Positions 1-7,143 of a DNA stretch of 13,781 nt are shown here, piece by piece. Position 1 is the stretch's first letter. Each line of letters begins with the position of its first letter. The stretch spans positions 1-13,781 of the forward strand of contig NZ_JAHQUY010000073.1 in NCBI RefSeq assembly GCF_019052365.1, in the 5' to 3' direction. Both the position numbers and the translations under genes were made by a program. The stretch is from Leyella stercorea (GTDB lineage Bacteria > Bacteroidota > Bacteroidia > Bacteroidales > Bacteroidaceae). Under the pieces are notes generated by a model, which was not told the DNA's origin, did no database searches, and worked only from the letters and a program-made list of their open reading frames with translations.

Positions 1-46
1 AATCTATTACTACTAACCTAAACAATCTATTAATCTTTTGACGATG

Positions 47-78
47 CAAAGGTATGAATAATTAGTTGTTTGCGCAAA
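47..78 (-). promoter_or_regulatory. Leftward Bacteroidota-type promoter leaving the window
   Basis: On the minus strand, TACCTTTG (54 down to 47) matches the Bacteroidota -7 consensus TAnnTTTG. TTTG (78 down to 75) sits 20 bp upstream as the -33 box. The start of transcription would fall near base 40, so the controlled gene begins beyond the left edge and cannot be identified. Confidence 0.6.
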
Positions 79-80
79 CA
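67..80. promoter_or_regulatory. 14-bp perfect palindrome overlapping a -33 box (operator candidate)
   Basis: TGTTTGCGCAAACA reads the same on both strands. It covers the -33 element of the leftward promoter at 47-78, which is where a repressor would block RNA polymerase. The regulator is unknown; the operator role is inferred from symmetry and position. Confidence 0.4.
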
Positions 81-114
81 TAATAACAATTTTATTATAT
101 ATCCCTATGTTTTA

Positions 115-128
115 TTGATATTTATCAA
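115..128. promoter_or_regulatory. FNR/CRP-family-like box
   Basis: TTGAT-ATTT-ATCAA is an exact match to the TTGATnnnnATCAA consensus known for FNR-type regulators. One more base pairs on each side, giving ATTGATATTTATCAAT at 114-129. It lies about 37 bp upstream of the -33 box of the leftward promoter. Whether a CRP/FNR-family protein of this organism uses that consensus is unknown, and the surroundings are A+T-rich, so chance symmetry is possible. Confidence 0.35.
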
Positions 129-266
129 TCAGAATCCGCTTCTTTTCGTTTGCATCTGTAGTTTTATGCTGATGTATTGCCCGTATACGTATTCGGCAAG
201 TGAGGGTTGCAATTGCGCTTTCTCTCCATAAAAGCACACGAAAAGTCATCGTGCTCCGTACGCCGC

Positions 267-340
267 CCAATCAGATCGCGTCCGCCGTCCGATTGGATTG
301 CGTTCGGTGTCCGATCAGATTGCGTTCGGTGTCCGATGAG
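267..340. repeat. 22-bp tandem repeat, about 3.4 copies
   Basis: Units begin at 267, 289, 311 and (partial) 333. Each starts CCGAT or CCAAT, followed by a GATTGCG or GATCGCG core and CGGTGT or CGCCGT. The copies at 289 and 311 differ at only two positions; the first copy is more diverged. Read on the minus strand the array gives a repeating SDRTPNAIQ-like peptide, but nothing else supports translation. It ends about 30 bp before the -33 box of the AAA-ATPase promoter. Confidence 0.85.
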
Positions 341-363
341 AAAACGTTGAGATAATAGCAAGA

Positions 364-465
364 ATTGTTTTGTTTTTATCCTTTTTTATTCGTAACTTTG
401 CGATATAACATTTAATCCATCCTTTTGTTATGGCAGACTTTGAAGAGAGAAGACTACCGGTTGGC
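364..465 (+). repeat. Direct repeat copy 1: promoter, 5' UTR and first 12 codons of the AAA-ATPase gene
   Basis: This stretch recurs at 2052-2152. By eye there is one single-base length difference in a T run, three substitutions before the ATG, and four substitutions in the first 12 codons, so about 92% identity. The two copies flank the AAA-ATPase cassette in the same orientation. Confidence 0.9.
370..400 (+). promoter_or_regulatory. Promoter of the AAA-ATPase gene
   Basis: TAACTTTG at 393-400 matches TAnnTTTG. TTTG ends at 372, 20 bp upstream, giving standard Bacteroidota spacing. Transcription would start near 406, leaving a leader of about 25 nt before the ATG at 430. No Shine-Dalgarno sequence is seen, which is normal for the phylum. 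Confidence 0.65.
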
Positions 466-2019
466 ATACAATCGTTCAAGGAAATAAGAAGAAACAACTA
501 TGCTTATGTCGACAAGACCGAGATTGTTTGGAACCTTGTCAACAGAGGAAAGAAGTATAACTATCTGAGTCGTCCGCGACGATTCGGAAAGTCGTTGCTT
601 GTAGATACGTTGCAGACTTATTTCGAGGGAAGAAGCGACCTTTTCGAAGAACTGAAGATAATGAAACTTGAAAAGGAATGGAAGAAGTCGCCCGTGATAA
701 GGCTCGACATGAGTCGCGCTGGAGCATCGGAAAAGACCATCCGCTCGTATCTCAGCATGGCGTTCTCGCGCGAAGAGGCGAAGTATGGTATAACAATGCA
801 CGAAGGCGCTTCGTTAGCCGACCGCTTCGATACAATCATTCAGACCGCCTGCCAGCAGACTGGCGAGTCGGTAGCGATATTGATAGACGAGTACGACTCG
901 CCCTTGCAGCATTCATGGAAAACGCCCGACCATGAGGCGTGTACAGCAGTTTACCGCGAAGTGTTCGCCATACTGAAAGCCGACGACGAGTACGAGCGTT
1001 TCGTCTTCATCACCGGCATCACGAAGTTCACGCAAATATCCCTCTTCTCTGTCCTCAACAATCTCAGCAACATCAGTTTCGACGAGCCGTTTGCAGCCAT
1101 CTGCGGCATCACCACTCAGGAGATAACCGACTATTTCGGTCCAGAAGTGAAGGCGATGGGCGAGGCGAACGGATGGACAGAGGAAGAGACGATGGCTCGA
1201 CTGAAGACCAATTACGACGGCTATCACTTCTGTCGTAGCAACTTGGTTGATGTATACAATCCGTTCAGTCTTGTGAACGCTTTGGCAGACAAGGATATCA
1301 AGAACTATTGGGCTACATCGGGAGCGACCTCGCTTCTGCTCAAGTTTGTAGACGACATGGAGATAAAGCTGACTGACTACGACCATAGCGCCATACTCAG
1401 CACCATCATCGAGACATCTGACGTGACAGGAGGCGGAGCGGAACTCTTCCTCTACCAGTCGGGTTATCTCACGATTAAGGGATACATGAACGGACTATAC
1501 CTGCTCGGATTCCCCAATCACGAAGTTCGTCAGGCGTTATACGAAACCGTGCTGCCAGCGTTGGCCATGCGTAAGCGCGGAGACATCCAGTCGGCGCAGG
1601 CATATCTGTACATGCACATGTATATGGGCAATACAGACGAGGCAAAGAAGTTTATGAAGGCTCTTATAGCCGATGTGCCTTACAGCAACAAAAAGCTGGC
1701 AAGCATGGATATGGAGGAGCGCTATCGGCTGATTATGAGCACCATCTTCAACGCCATTGGTTTCCGTGTGGAGGTGGAGCGAATGATTGCGACTGGCAGG
1801 ATAGATATGGTTGTAACAACAGACAACTACATATATGTTATAGAACTGAAACTCGCAAAGAATGGAGGCATAGCCGCTGCGGAGAAACAGATTGTTGACA
1901 ACCGATATACCGAGCCGTTCAAGGCCGACAAGCGTAAGGTTATAGCCCTTGCCGTTGAACTCGACGACCAAGGAAAGGGGCTTGTTGATTGGAAGGAAGT
2001 GGGTGTTACGGAACAATAA
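430..2019 (+). CDS. AAA-ATPase-like protein with C-terminal PD-(D/E)XK nuclease domain
   Basis: This is a 529-residue protein of the AAA-ATPase_like plus PD-(D/E)XK (DUF1703-type) family, which occurs in many copies in Bacteroidota genomes and has no settled function. Seen in the sequence: the family N-terminus LPVGIQSFKEIR (9-20) with NYAYVDKT (23-30); an atypical P-loop RPRRFGKS (48-55); a Walker B-like strand ending LIDEYDSP (151-158); the family motifs FITGITKF (193-200) and NYDGYHF (261-267); and at the C-terminus GRIDM (456-460) followed by IELK (471-474). The last two form a D-x12-E-x-K nuclease signature (D459, E472, K474). Both active sites look intact and the length is normal. The start at 430 fits the promoter and the family N-terminus. 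The gene is monocistronic and flanked by direct repeats. Nuclease activity, or a mobile or defence role, is inference only. Confidence 0.88.
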   Translation: MADFEERRLPVGIQSFKEIRRNNYAYVDKTEIVWNLVNRGKKYNYLSRPRRFGKSLLVDTLQTYFEGRSDLFEELKIMKLEKEWKKSPVIRLDMSRAGASEKTIRSYLSMAFSREEAKYGITMHEGASLADRFDTIIQTACQQTGESVAILIDEYDSPLQHSWKTPDHEACTAVYREVFAILKADDEYERFVFITGITKFTQISLFSVLNNLSNISFDEPFAAICGITTQEITDYFGPEVKAMGEANGWTEEETMARLKTNYDGYHFCRSNLVDVYNPFSLVNALADKDIKNYWATSGATSLLLKFVDDMEIKLTDYDHSAILSTIIETSDVTGGGAELFLYQSGYLTIKGYMNGLYLLGFPNHEVRQALYETVLPALAMRKRGDIQSAQAYLYMHMYMGNTDEAKKFMKALIADVPYSNKKLASMDMEERYRLIMSTIFNAIGFRVEVERMIATGRIDMVVTTDNYIYVIELKLAKNGGIAAAEKQIVDNRYTEPFKADKRKVIALAVELDDQGKGLVDWKEVGVTEQ

Positions 2020-2020
2020 T

Positions 2021-2040
2021 CCGCAAAAAGTGCGGCATTT
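2021..2040 (+). terminator. Weak hairpin after the AAA-ATPase gene
   Basis: CCGCA (2021-2025) pairs with TGCGG (2031-2035) around a 5-base loop, two bases after the stop codon, followed by a short T-containing tail. The stem is only 5 bp, so termination may be partial and some readthrough into the receptor gene is possible. Confidence 0.35.
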
Positions 2041-2051
2041 CTGCTTTTATC

Positions 2052-2152
2052 ATTGTTTTGTTTTTATCCTTTTTATTAGTAAATTTGCGATATAACTTTT
2101 AATCCATCCTTTTGTTATGGCAGACTTTGAAGAGAGACTATTACCGATTGGC
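2052..2152 (+). repeat. Direct repeat copy 2: duplicated promoter and N-terminus fused to the receptor gene
   Basis: This is the second copy of the sequence at 364-465. Similarity stops just after the codons for LPIG of the receptor (LPVG in the AAA-ATPase). Beyond that the receptor sequence is unrelated to the AAA-ATPase. The copy brings a promoter, leader, start codon and 12 codons with it. Confidence 0.9.
2058..2087 (+). promoter_or_regulatory. Duplicated promoter driving the receptor gene
   Basis: TAAATTTG at 2080-2087 keeps TAnnTTTG despite one substitution relative to copy 1. TTG at 2058-2060 lies 19 bp upstream. Preservation of both boxes in a diverged copy suggests that it still works. 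The ATG follows at 2117. Confidence 0.6.
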
Positions 2153-4534
2153 AATTTTATTGCAAAGATGCTACTGTTTTGTGTAGGCATAAGTTTTGCG
2201 ATGTCTGTGAATGCTCAAGAAAGCATCGGTGGAAGAGTGTTAGACGAACAAAACAAAGGACTTGATGCAGCTGTCGTCATGTTGGTATCTCTGCCAGAGA
2301 ATGTTCTAATAGAGACAACCGTAACTGATAGTAATGGGTGTTTCCATTTGCCTGTTCATAAAGGTGAGTTTCTTTTATGCATAAGGACCTTGGGTTATAA
2401 GGAGATAAAGAAGAATATAACAATAACAGGTCCTACCGCTATTCCGAACATATATTTGGAACCTGACGAGATTTCTCTGCAAGATGTTGTAGTCACAGCA
2501 CGGAAATCACGTCCAATGACAACTTCTTCGAACGGCAAGATTCATATTAATGTTGCCCAATCATATCTTACAGACATCGGAAATGCTTTAGAGGTTCTGA
2601 AGCATTCTCCAGGCGTTTCCGTGAATAACAAGGGCGAAATATCCTTGGCTTCGCTTGGTGGAACAGCCATATATGTTAATGGTAGAAAAGTAATGCTGCA
2701 GGGAGACGAGTTGTCAACTTATCTCCGCTCCATGTCTTCTGAGAAAATATCACAAATAGAAATATCCCATAACCCGAATGCAAGTTTTGGGTCGGAGGGT
2801 GCTGGCGGTGTAATAAATATTATTCTTAAAACATCTGAAACATCTGGTTTTTTCGTAACGACATCACATAGCGTTGGTTATTGGGAAAATCTAAAACAGA
2901 ATTCTGATTTCGCTGTTTCTTATAATACGAACAAATGGCAATTGGGCCTGAACTATAATCATAGTTTAGGACACCATTCGATGGATTATGGTTACGAAAA
3001 GGTTCAAAATGGAGACAAGAATATTTCAGAGACGACAGATACAGACAAACGAAACACTTATTCTGCAGGCATTGATTTTTCGTGGCAACCTAATCAAAAG
3101 AACAAGCTTTTTATGAACAGCACTGTAAATGTGCTTGTTGGACCAGGAGAGACTGAGACAACAACAGAAATCTATCAAGGAACAAATCTGTTGGATAACA
3201 TACTCAAAGCACGTAACAACTATATTGAACAGAAAAACCTCCAATATAGCAACAACGTGAATTATCAGTATAGACCATCATCAAAGATGCAGTTTTCGTT
3301 TTCGGCAGATTGGACACATTTTGATGGCAATGCTCGTTGCGAGCAGCCTAATGAGTACTTCTCTGCAACCAATATGCCTATACGTTCAGATCTTTTCTAT
3401 TCTGAGCCAGATAAAGACATTGATATCTATGCGCTTCTTGCAGACTATAAATACAACCCGAATGCTCAGAACGAAATACTTGCAGGTGTCAAGACTACTC
3501 TTATCAATAGTAACAATACGTTTCTCTTCAAGAAGAATGGTGCAATAGACACACAACGCTCAAACAACTTCTATTACGAGGAGAAAAACCTTGAGGCATA
3601 TGCTCAATACACTCATACTTGGAATAAAATCGAGTTGAGTGCAGGACTGCGTATGGAGTATATGCACACATACAACAGACTCAAATCGCAAACGAACCAA
3701 GATTCTGAGACAAACAAACAGAGTCATTTTCGATTGTTCCCAAATCTGAGTGCATCATATACAATAAATGAAAAGAGCAAAATCGCTCTGCTATACAGCA
3801 GAAGACAGGACAAACCCCGTTATGAAGACCTGAATCCATTTGAGTATCTGCTTGACGAATTGACTTATTGGAAAGGTAATCCGTTCCTCGAACCTCAAAT
3901 AAGCAATAAGATTATGCTTTCCTATACATTGGGAAACCTGTCTTTGAATCTATATTACAACAAACTCAACGATTATTTTACATCAATTACTGACGTGTAT
4001 GGTGAGAACAAAACAGTCATGACGACGAAAAATTTAGGCAAACAGCAACAAATAGGTCTTGATGCCATATTCTCAAAACGCGTGGCTTCTTGGTGGCAGT
4101 TCAGTGCAAATGCAGGATTATACTACTTTATGAATAAACTGGATTACGAAACATATAAACATGAATACAAGCGTCCATCCTGCTTCTTGTCTGCAACCAA
4201 CAGTATTTTCCTGCCTGCCTGTATCACCCTTGAAGTATCAGGAAGGTACTATTCGAAGCGACAAGGTGGAAGCTATGAAGTGAGCAAGTCAACTGGAAGT
4301 GTAGATGTTGACCTTAACAAGAGTTGGCATGATGGACGTATGCGTCTTTCTCTTTTGATGACAGATATCTTCCATACTGAGCGTTGGGACAGCTATGGCA
4401 TAAAGGATGCTTTGAATATTTCGTCTTGGGGCTATGGAGAAAGTCGTAAAGTTATGCTACGATTCAGTTATAGCTTCGGAAAGCAAAAGTTTGAAAAGGT
4501 GGACAAGAATATCGAAGAATTAAATAGATTGTAA
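2117..4534 (+). CDS. Outer-membrane beta-barrel (TonB-dependent-receptor-like) protein with chimeric N-terminus
   Basis: The 805-residue protein has the layout of the Bacteroidota outer-membrane beta-barrel family related to TonB-dependent receptors. A hydrophobic signal segment (about 18-33) ends VNA before Q34. A carboxypeptidase-regulatory-like beta-sandwich follows (about 36-116, with VTDSNGCFHLPV). A plug domain begins near VVVTARK (124-130) and includes GGVINIILK (230-238). The rest is a long barrel rich in aromatic, Asn and Ser residues. No SusD partner lies next to it, so a SusCD glycan system is unlikely and the substrate is unknown. The oddity is residues 1-12, MADFEERLLPIG, which are copied from the neighbouring AAA-ATPase and give an unusual acidic n-region. 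An alternative start is Met18 (2168), but it would lack a basic n-region. The gene is A+T-rich: 22 G/C of 60 at 3001-3060, against 38 of 60 at 5041-5100 in murF-alr. That suggests a different origin. Confidence 0.85.
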   Translation: MADFEERLLPIGNFIAKMLLFCVGISFAMSVNAQESIGGRVLDEQNKGLDAAVVMLVSLPENVLIETTVTDSNGCFHLPVHKGEFLLCIRTLGYKEIKKNITITGPTAIPNIYLEPDEISLQDVVVTARKSRPMTTSSNGKIHINVAQSYLTDIGNALEVLKHSPGVSVNNKGEISLASLGGTAIYVNGRKVMLQGDELSTYLRSMSSEKISQIEISHNPNASFGSEGAGGVINIILKTSETSGFFVTTSHSVGYWENLKQNSDFAVSYNTNKWQLGLNYNHSLGHHSMDYGYEKVQNGDKNISETTDTDKRNTYSAGIDFSWQPNQKNKLFMNSTVNVLVGPGETETTTEIYQGTNLLDNILKARNNYIEQKNLQYSNNVNYQYRPSSKMQFSFSADWTHFDGNARCEQPNEYFSATNMPIRSDLFYSEPDKDIDIYALLADYKYNPNAQNEILAGVKTTLINSNNTFLFKKNGAIDTQRSNNFYYEEKNLEAYAQYTHTWNKIELSAGLRMEYMHTYNRLKSQTNQDSETNKQSHFRLFPNLSASYTINEKSKIALLYSRRQDKPRYEDLNPFEYLLDELTYWKGNPFLEPQISNKIMLSYTLGNLSLNLYYNKLNDYFTSITDVYGENKTVMTTKNLGKQQQIGLDAIFSKRVASWWQFSANAGLYYFMNKLDYETYKHEYKRPSCFLSATNSIFLPACITLEVSGRYYSKRQGGSYEVSKSTGSVDVDLNKSWHDGRMRLSLLMTDIFHTERWDSYGIKDALNISSWGYGESRKVMLRFSYSFGKQKFEKVDKNIEELNRL

Positions 4535-4550
4535 TATTTTTATGATACTT

Positions 4551-4584
4551 TTTGCTTGTATATGCGAGAAAATAAGTAAGTTTG
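4551..4584 (+). promoter_or_regulatory. Promoter of murF-alr
   Basis: TAAGTTTG at 4577-4584 matches the -7 consensus. TTTG at 4551-4554 or CTTG at 4555-4558 could serve as the -33 box, giving spacings of 22 or 18 bp. The leader to the ATG at 4610 is about 20 nt. No clear terminator separates it from the receptor gene. Confidence 0.5.
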
Positions 4585-4609
4585 CACACGAAAAATATAG
4601 TACGGAAAA

Positions 4610-7084
4610 ATGACTTATACTATTGAAAAGGTAACAACGCTCATCGGAGCCCACCGCTTTGGCACAGCAGACGCCAATATCGGGTTCCTCCTTACTGACA
4701 GCCGATCGCTCTGTTTCGCAGAGGAGACATTGTTCTTCGCTTTGAAATCGGGACGCAACGACGGTCACAACTACATTTCTGACCTCTACCGCCGCGGAGT
4801 GCGCAACTTCGTCGTAGAGGATGTTCCTGCCGACTATAACACAACATACGCCGACGCAAACTTCTTGAAAGTGGAGAACTCGCTTGTCGCCCTGCAGCGA
4901 CTCGCCGAGCGTCACCGCGAGGAATACGACATACCTATTGTGGGCATCACGGGCAGCAACGGAAAGACTATCGTGAAGGAATGGCTCTACCAGTTGCTCT
5001 CGCCGGAGATGAAGGTTACGCGCTCGCCGCGTAGCTACAACTCGCAGATAGGCGTGCCGCTCTCCGTATGGCTGCTCAACGAGCAGAGCCAGGTGGGAGT
5101 GTTCGAGGCTGGCATCAGCGAACCGGGCGAGATGCAGGCTCTGCGCGGCATCATACAGCCCGACATCGCCGTGCTCACGTTCATCGGCGACGCCCATCAG
5201 AAGAACTTCTCGTCGCTCGAGGAGAAGTGCCGCGAGAAGGTGGTGCTCTTCCACGACACAAAGACCATCGTCTACTGCAAGGACGACGAGGTGGTAGACC
5301 GTGTGGTGCGCAGCGTAGGCTACAAGGGCGAGAACCTCGCGTGGTCGATGAACGACCGCTCGGCTGCGCTCTTCGTGGAGAGCGTGGAGAAGAAGGGACT
5401 CACATCCACTATACATTATATATATAACGATGAGGCAGGCGAGTATGTGCTGCCGTTCATCGACGAGGCGTCGGTGCGCAACTCCGTAACGACGGCTGTC
5501 GTAGCGCTGCATCTCGGACTCTCGCGCGAGCATCTCGCCGAGCGCATGGCGTCGCTCGAACCGGTGGCGATGCGCCTCGAAGTGAAAGAGGGTCAGAAGG
5601 GCTGCACGCTCATCAACGACTCGTACAACTCGGACATCAACTCGCTCGACATAGCGCTCGACTTCATGAGCCGTCGCCCAGATCACAAGGGACGCAAGCG
5701 CACGCTCATACTCAGCGACATCTACCAGACCGGCGAACCGCTCGACGTGCTCTACAAGGAAGTATCCGACCTTAGTGTGCAGCGCGGCGTTGAGAAGATA
5801 ATAGGCATTGGTCCGCAGATTATGGAGCATGCCGACCTGATAAAGGTTCAGGAGAAATACTTCTTCCACGACGTTACGTCGTTCATTCACAGCAAGGTGT
5901 TCGAGTCGCTGCGCGACGAGGTGATACTCATCAAGGGCGCACGCCGCTTCGGTTTCGACAACATCACCGAACTGCTTGTGAAGAAGGTGCACGAGACTAT
6001 TCTCGAGGTGAATCTCTCGAACGTGGTGAAGAACTTGAACTTCTACCGCTCGTTCATGCGACCGGAGACAAAGCTCGTGTGCATGATTAAGGCTGACGCT
6101 TACGGCGCAGGTGCGGTGGAGATAGCTAAGACGCTGCAGGACCATCGCGTAGACTACCTCGCTGTGGCTGTGGCCGACGAGGGCGTGACGCTGCGCAAGA
6201 ACGGTATCACGTCGAACATAATGATAATGAACCCCGAGATGTCGGCGTTCAAGACCATGTTCGACTACGACCTCGAACCCGAAGTCTACTCGTTCCGACT
6301 GCTCGACGCGCTCGTTCGCGAGGCGCAGAAGGAGGGTATAAGCAATTTCCCCGTACACATAAAGCTCGACACCGGTATGCACCGACTTGGCTTCGACCCC
6401 GACAAGGATATGCCGGAACTGATAGACCGCCTGCAGCACCAGTCGTCTATTGTGCCGCGCTCGGTGTTCTCTCACTTTGTGGGCAGCGACAGCGACTCGT
6501 TCGACGAGTTCTCGGCTCATCAGTTCGAACTCTTCAAGCGTGGCAGCAGTCAGCTTTGTGCGGCGTTTCCACATAAGATTCTGCGCCATATCGACAACTC
6601 GGCAGGCATCGAGCACTTCCCCGAACGCCAGCTCGACATGTGCCGACTCGGACTCGGTCTGTATGGCTACGACTCGCGCGACAACTCGATGATTAACAAC
6701 GTGACGACGCTGAAGACAACGATTCTTCAGATACACGATGTGCCGGCAGACGAGACGGTAGGCTACAGTCGTCGCGGCAAGCTCACGCGCAACTCGCGCA
6801 TCGCTGCCATACCTATCGGTTACGCAGACGGACTGAACCGCCATCTCGGCAATCGTCATTGCTTCTGTCTCGTAAACGGAAAGAAGGCTGAGTATGTGGG
6901 CAATATCTGCATGGATGTGGCGATGATCGACGTTACGGACATCGACTGCCAGGAAGGCGACCAGGTTGTCATCTTCGGCGAAGAACTGCCCGTTACAACG
7001 CTCTCTGATGCCATTGACACCATACCGTATGAGGTGCTCACCGGTATCAGCAACCGCGTGAAGCGAGTTTATTATCAGGACTAA
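4610..7084 (+). CDS. murF-alr: Bifunctional UDP-MurNAc-tripeptide:D-Ala-D-Ala ligase / alanine racemase
   Basis: This 824-residue fusion combines two steps of peptidoglycan precursor synthesis in the cytoplasm. The MurF half (about 1-455) adds D-Ala-D-Ala to the UDP-MurNAc-tripeptide using ATP. It shows the Mur-ligase P-loop GITGSNGKT (112-120), then SYNSQIGVPL and a C-terminal NDSYNS motif. The racemase half (about 460-824) is a PLP enzyme converting L-Ala to D-Ala. The PLP lysine lies in IKADAYG at Lys494, the likely second catalytic base is Tyr719 in VGYSRRG, and PIGYADG and NICMDVAMIDV are family motifs. Such MurF-Alr fusions are known in Bacteroidota. Both active sites look complete, and no Ddl gene is visible nearby. 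It is transcribed alone from its own promoter and ends at the hairpin at 7092-7118. Confidence 0.95.
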   Translation: MTYTIEKVTTLIGAHRFGTADANIGFLLTDSRSLCFAEETLFFALKSGRNDGHNYISDLYRRGVRNFVVEDVPADYNTTYADANFLKVENSLVALQRLAERHREEYDIPIVGITGSNGKTIVKEWLYQLLSPEMKVTRSPRSYNSQIGVPLSVWLLNEQSQVGVFEAGISEPGEMQALRGIIQPDIAVLTFIGDAHQKNFSSLEEKCREKVVLFHDTKTIVYCKDDEVVDRVVRSVGYKGENLAWSMNDRSAALFVESVEKKGLTSTIHYIYNDEAGEYVLPFIDEASVRNSVTTAVVALHLGLSREHLAERMASLEPVAMRLEVKEGQKGCTLINDSYNSDINSLDIALDFMSRRPDHKGRKRTLILSDIYQTGEPLDVLYKEVSDLSVQRGVEKIIGIGPQIMEHADLIKVQEKYFFHDVTSFIHSKVFESLRDEVILIKGARRFGFDNITELLVKKVHETILEVNLSNVVKNLNFYRSFMRPETKLVCMIKADAYGAGAVEIAKTLQDHRVDYLAVAVADEGVTLRKNGITSNIMIMNPEMSAFKTMFDYDLEPEVYSFRLLDALVREAQKEGISNFPVHIKLDTGMHRLGFDPDKDMPELIDRLQHQSSIVPRSVFSHFVGSDSDSFDEFSAHQFELFKRGSSQLCAAFPHKILRHIDNSAGIEHFPERQLDMCRLGLGLYGYDSRDNSMINNVTTLKTTILQIHDVPADETVGYSRRGKLTRNSRIAAIPIGYADGLNRHLGNRHCFCLVNGKKAEYVGNICMDVAMIDVTDIDCQEGDQVVIFGEELPVTTLSDAIDTIPYEVLTGISNRVKRVYYQD

Positions 7085-7091
7085 AAACATA

Positions 7092-7118
7092 GTAGCGGAG
7101 GTCTCTCGCCTCCGCTAC
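7092..7118. terminator. Terminator between convergent murF-alr and YeiH-type genes
   Basis: GTAGCGGAGG (7092-7101) pairs perfectly with CCTCCGCTAC (7109-7118) around a 7-base loop. It sits 8 bases after the murF-alr stop. The T run is better on the minus strand (TATGTTTTT), so the hairpin probably ends both convergent genes. Confidence 0.8.
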
Positions 7119-7143
7119 ATTTATGCGTTTAATGCTATAGTGT

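Larger units (their letters stand above)
1..429. other. Noncoding regulatory region left of the AAA-ATPase gene
   Basis: No convincing gene lies here. The short open frames on the minus strand run through a tandem repeat and lack recognisable domains. The region holds a leftward promoter (47-78), a 14-bp palindrome (67-80), a TTGAT-N4-ATCAA box (115-128), a 22-bp tandem repeat (267-340), and the rightward promoter of the AAA-ATPase gene (370-400). It is therefore a divergent intergenic region between that gene and an unseen gene beyond the left edge. Bases 130-266 show nothing I can name. Confidence 0.7.

Noticed and set aside
267..340. CRISPR-like array
   Set aside because: The 22-bp units are directly adjacent with no spacers, and no cas gene is in the window.
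164..497. Two short minus-strand frames with SDRTPNAIQ-like repeats
   Set aside because: The repeated peptide simply reflects the 22-bp tandem DNA repeat. One frame runs antisense across the AAA-ATPase promoter and start. There is no promoter or domain support.
430..2019. Transposase or integrase
   Set aside because: The motifs are those of an AAA-ATPase P-loop and a PD-(D/E)XK nuclease. No DDE or tyrosine-recombinase residues, and no terminal inverted repeats, are visible around it.
2117..4534. SusC-type glycan receptor
   Set aside because: No SusD-like lipoprotein gene follows, and the protein is shorter than the usual SusC of about 1000 residues.
4520..7090. An 856-codon open frame on the minus strand spanning all of murF-alr
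   Set aside because: It lies exactly opposite a well-conserved gene with intact motifs in both halves. The predicted peptide is a His/Arg/Val/Glu/Leu-rich string without domains, as expected from the mirror of a G+C-rich codon pattern.
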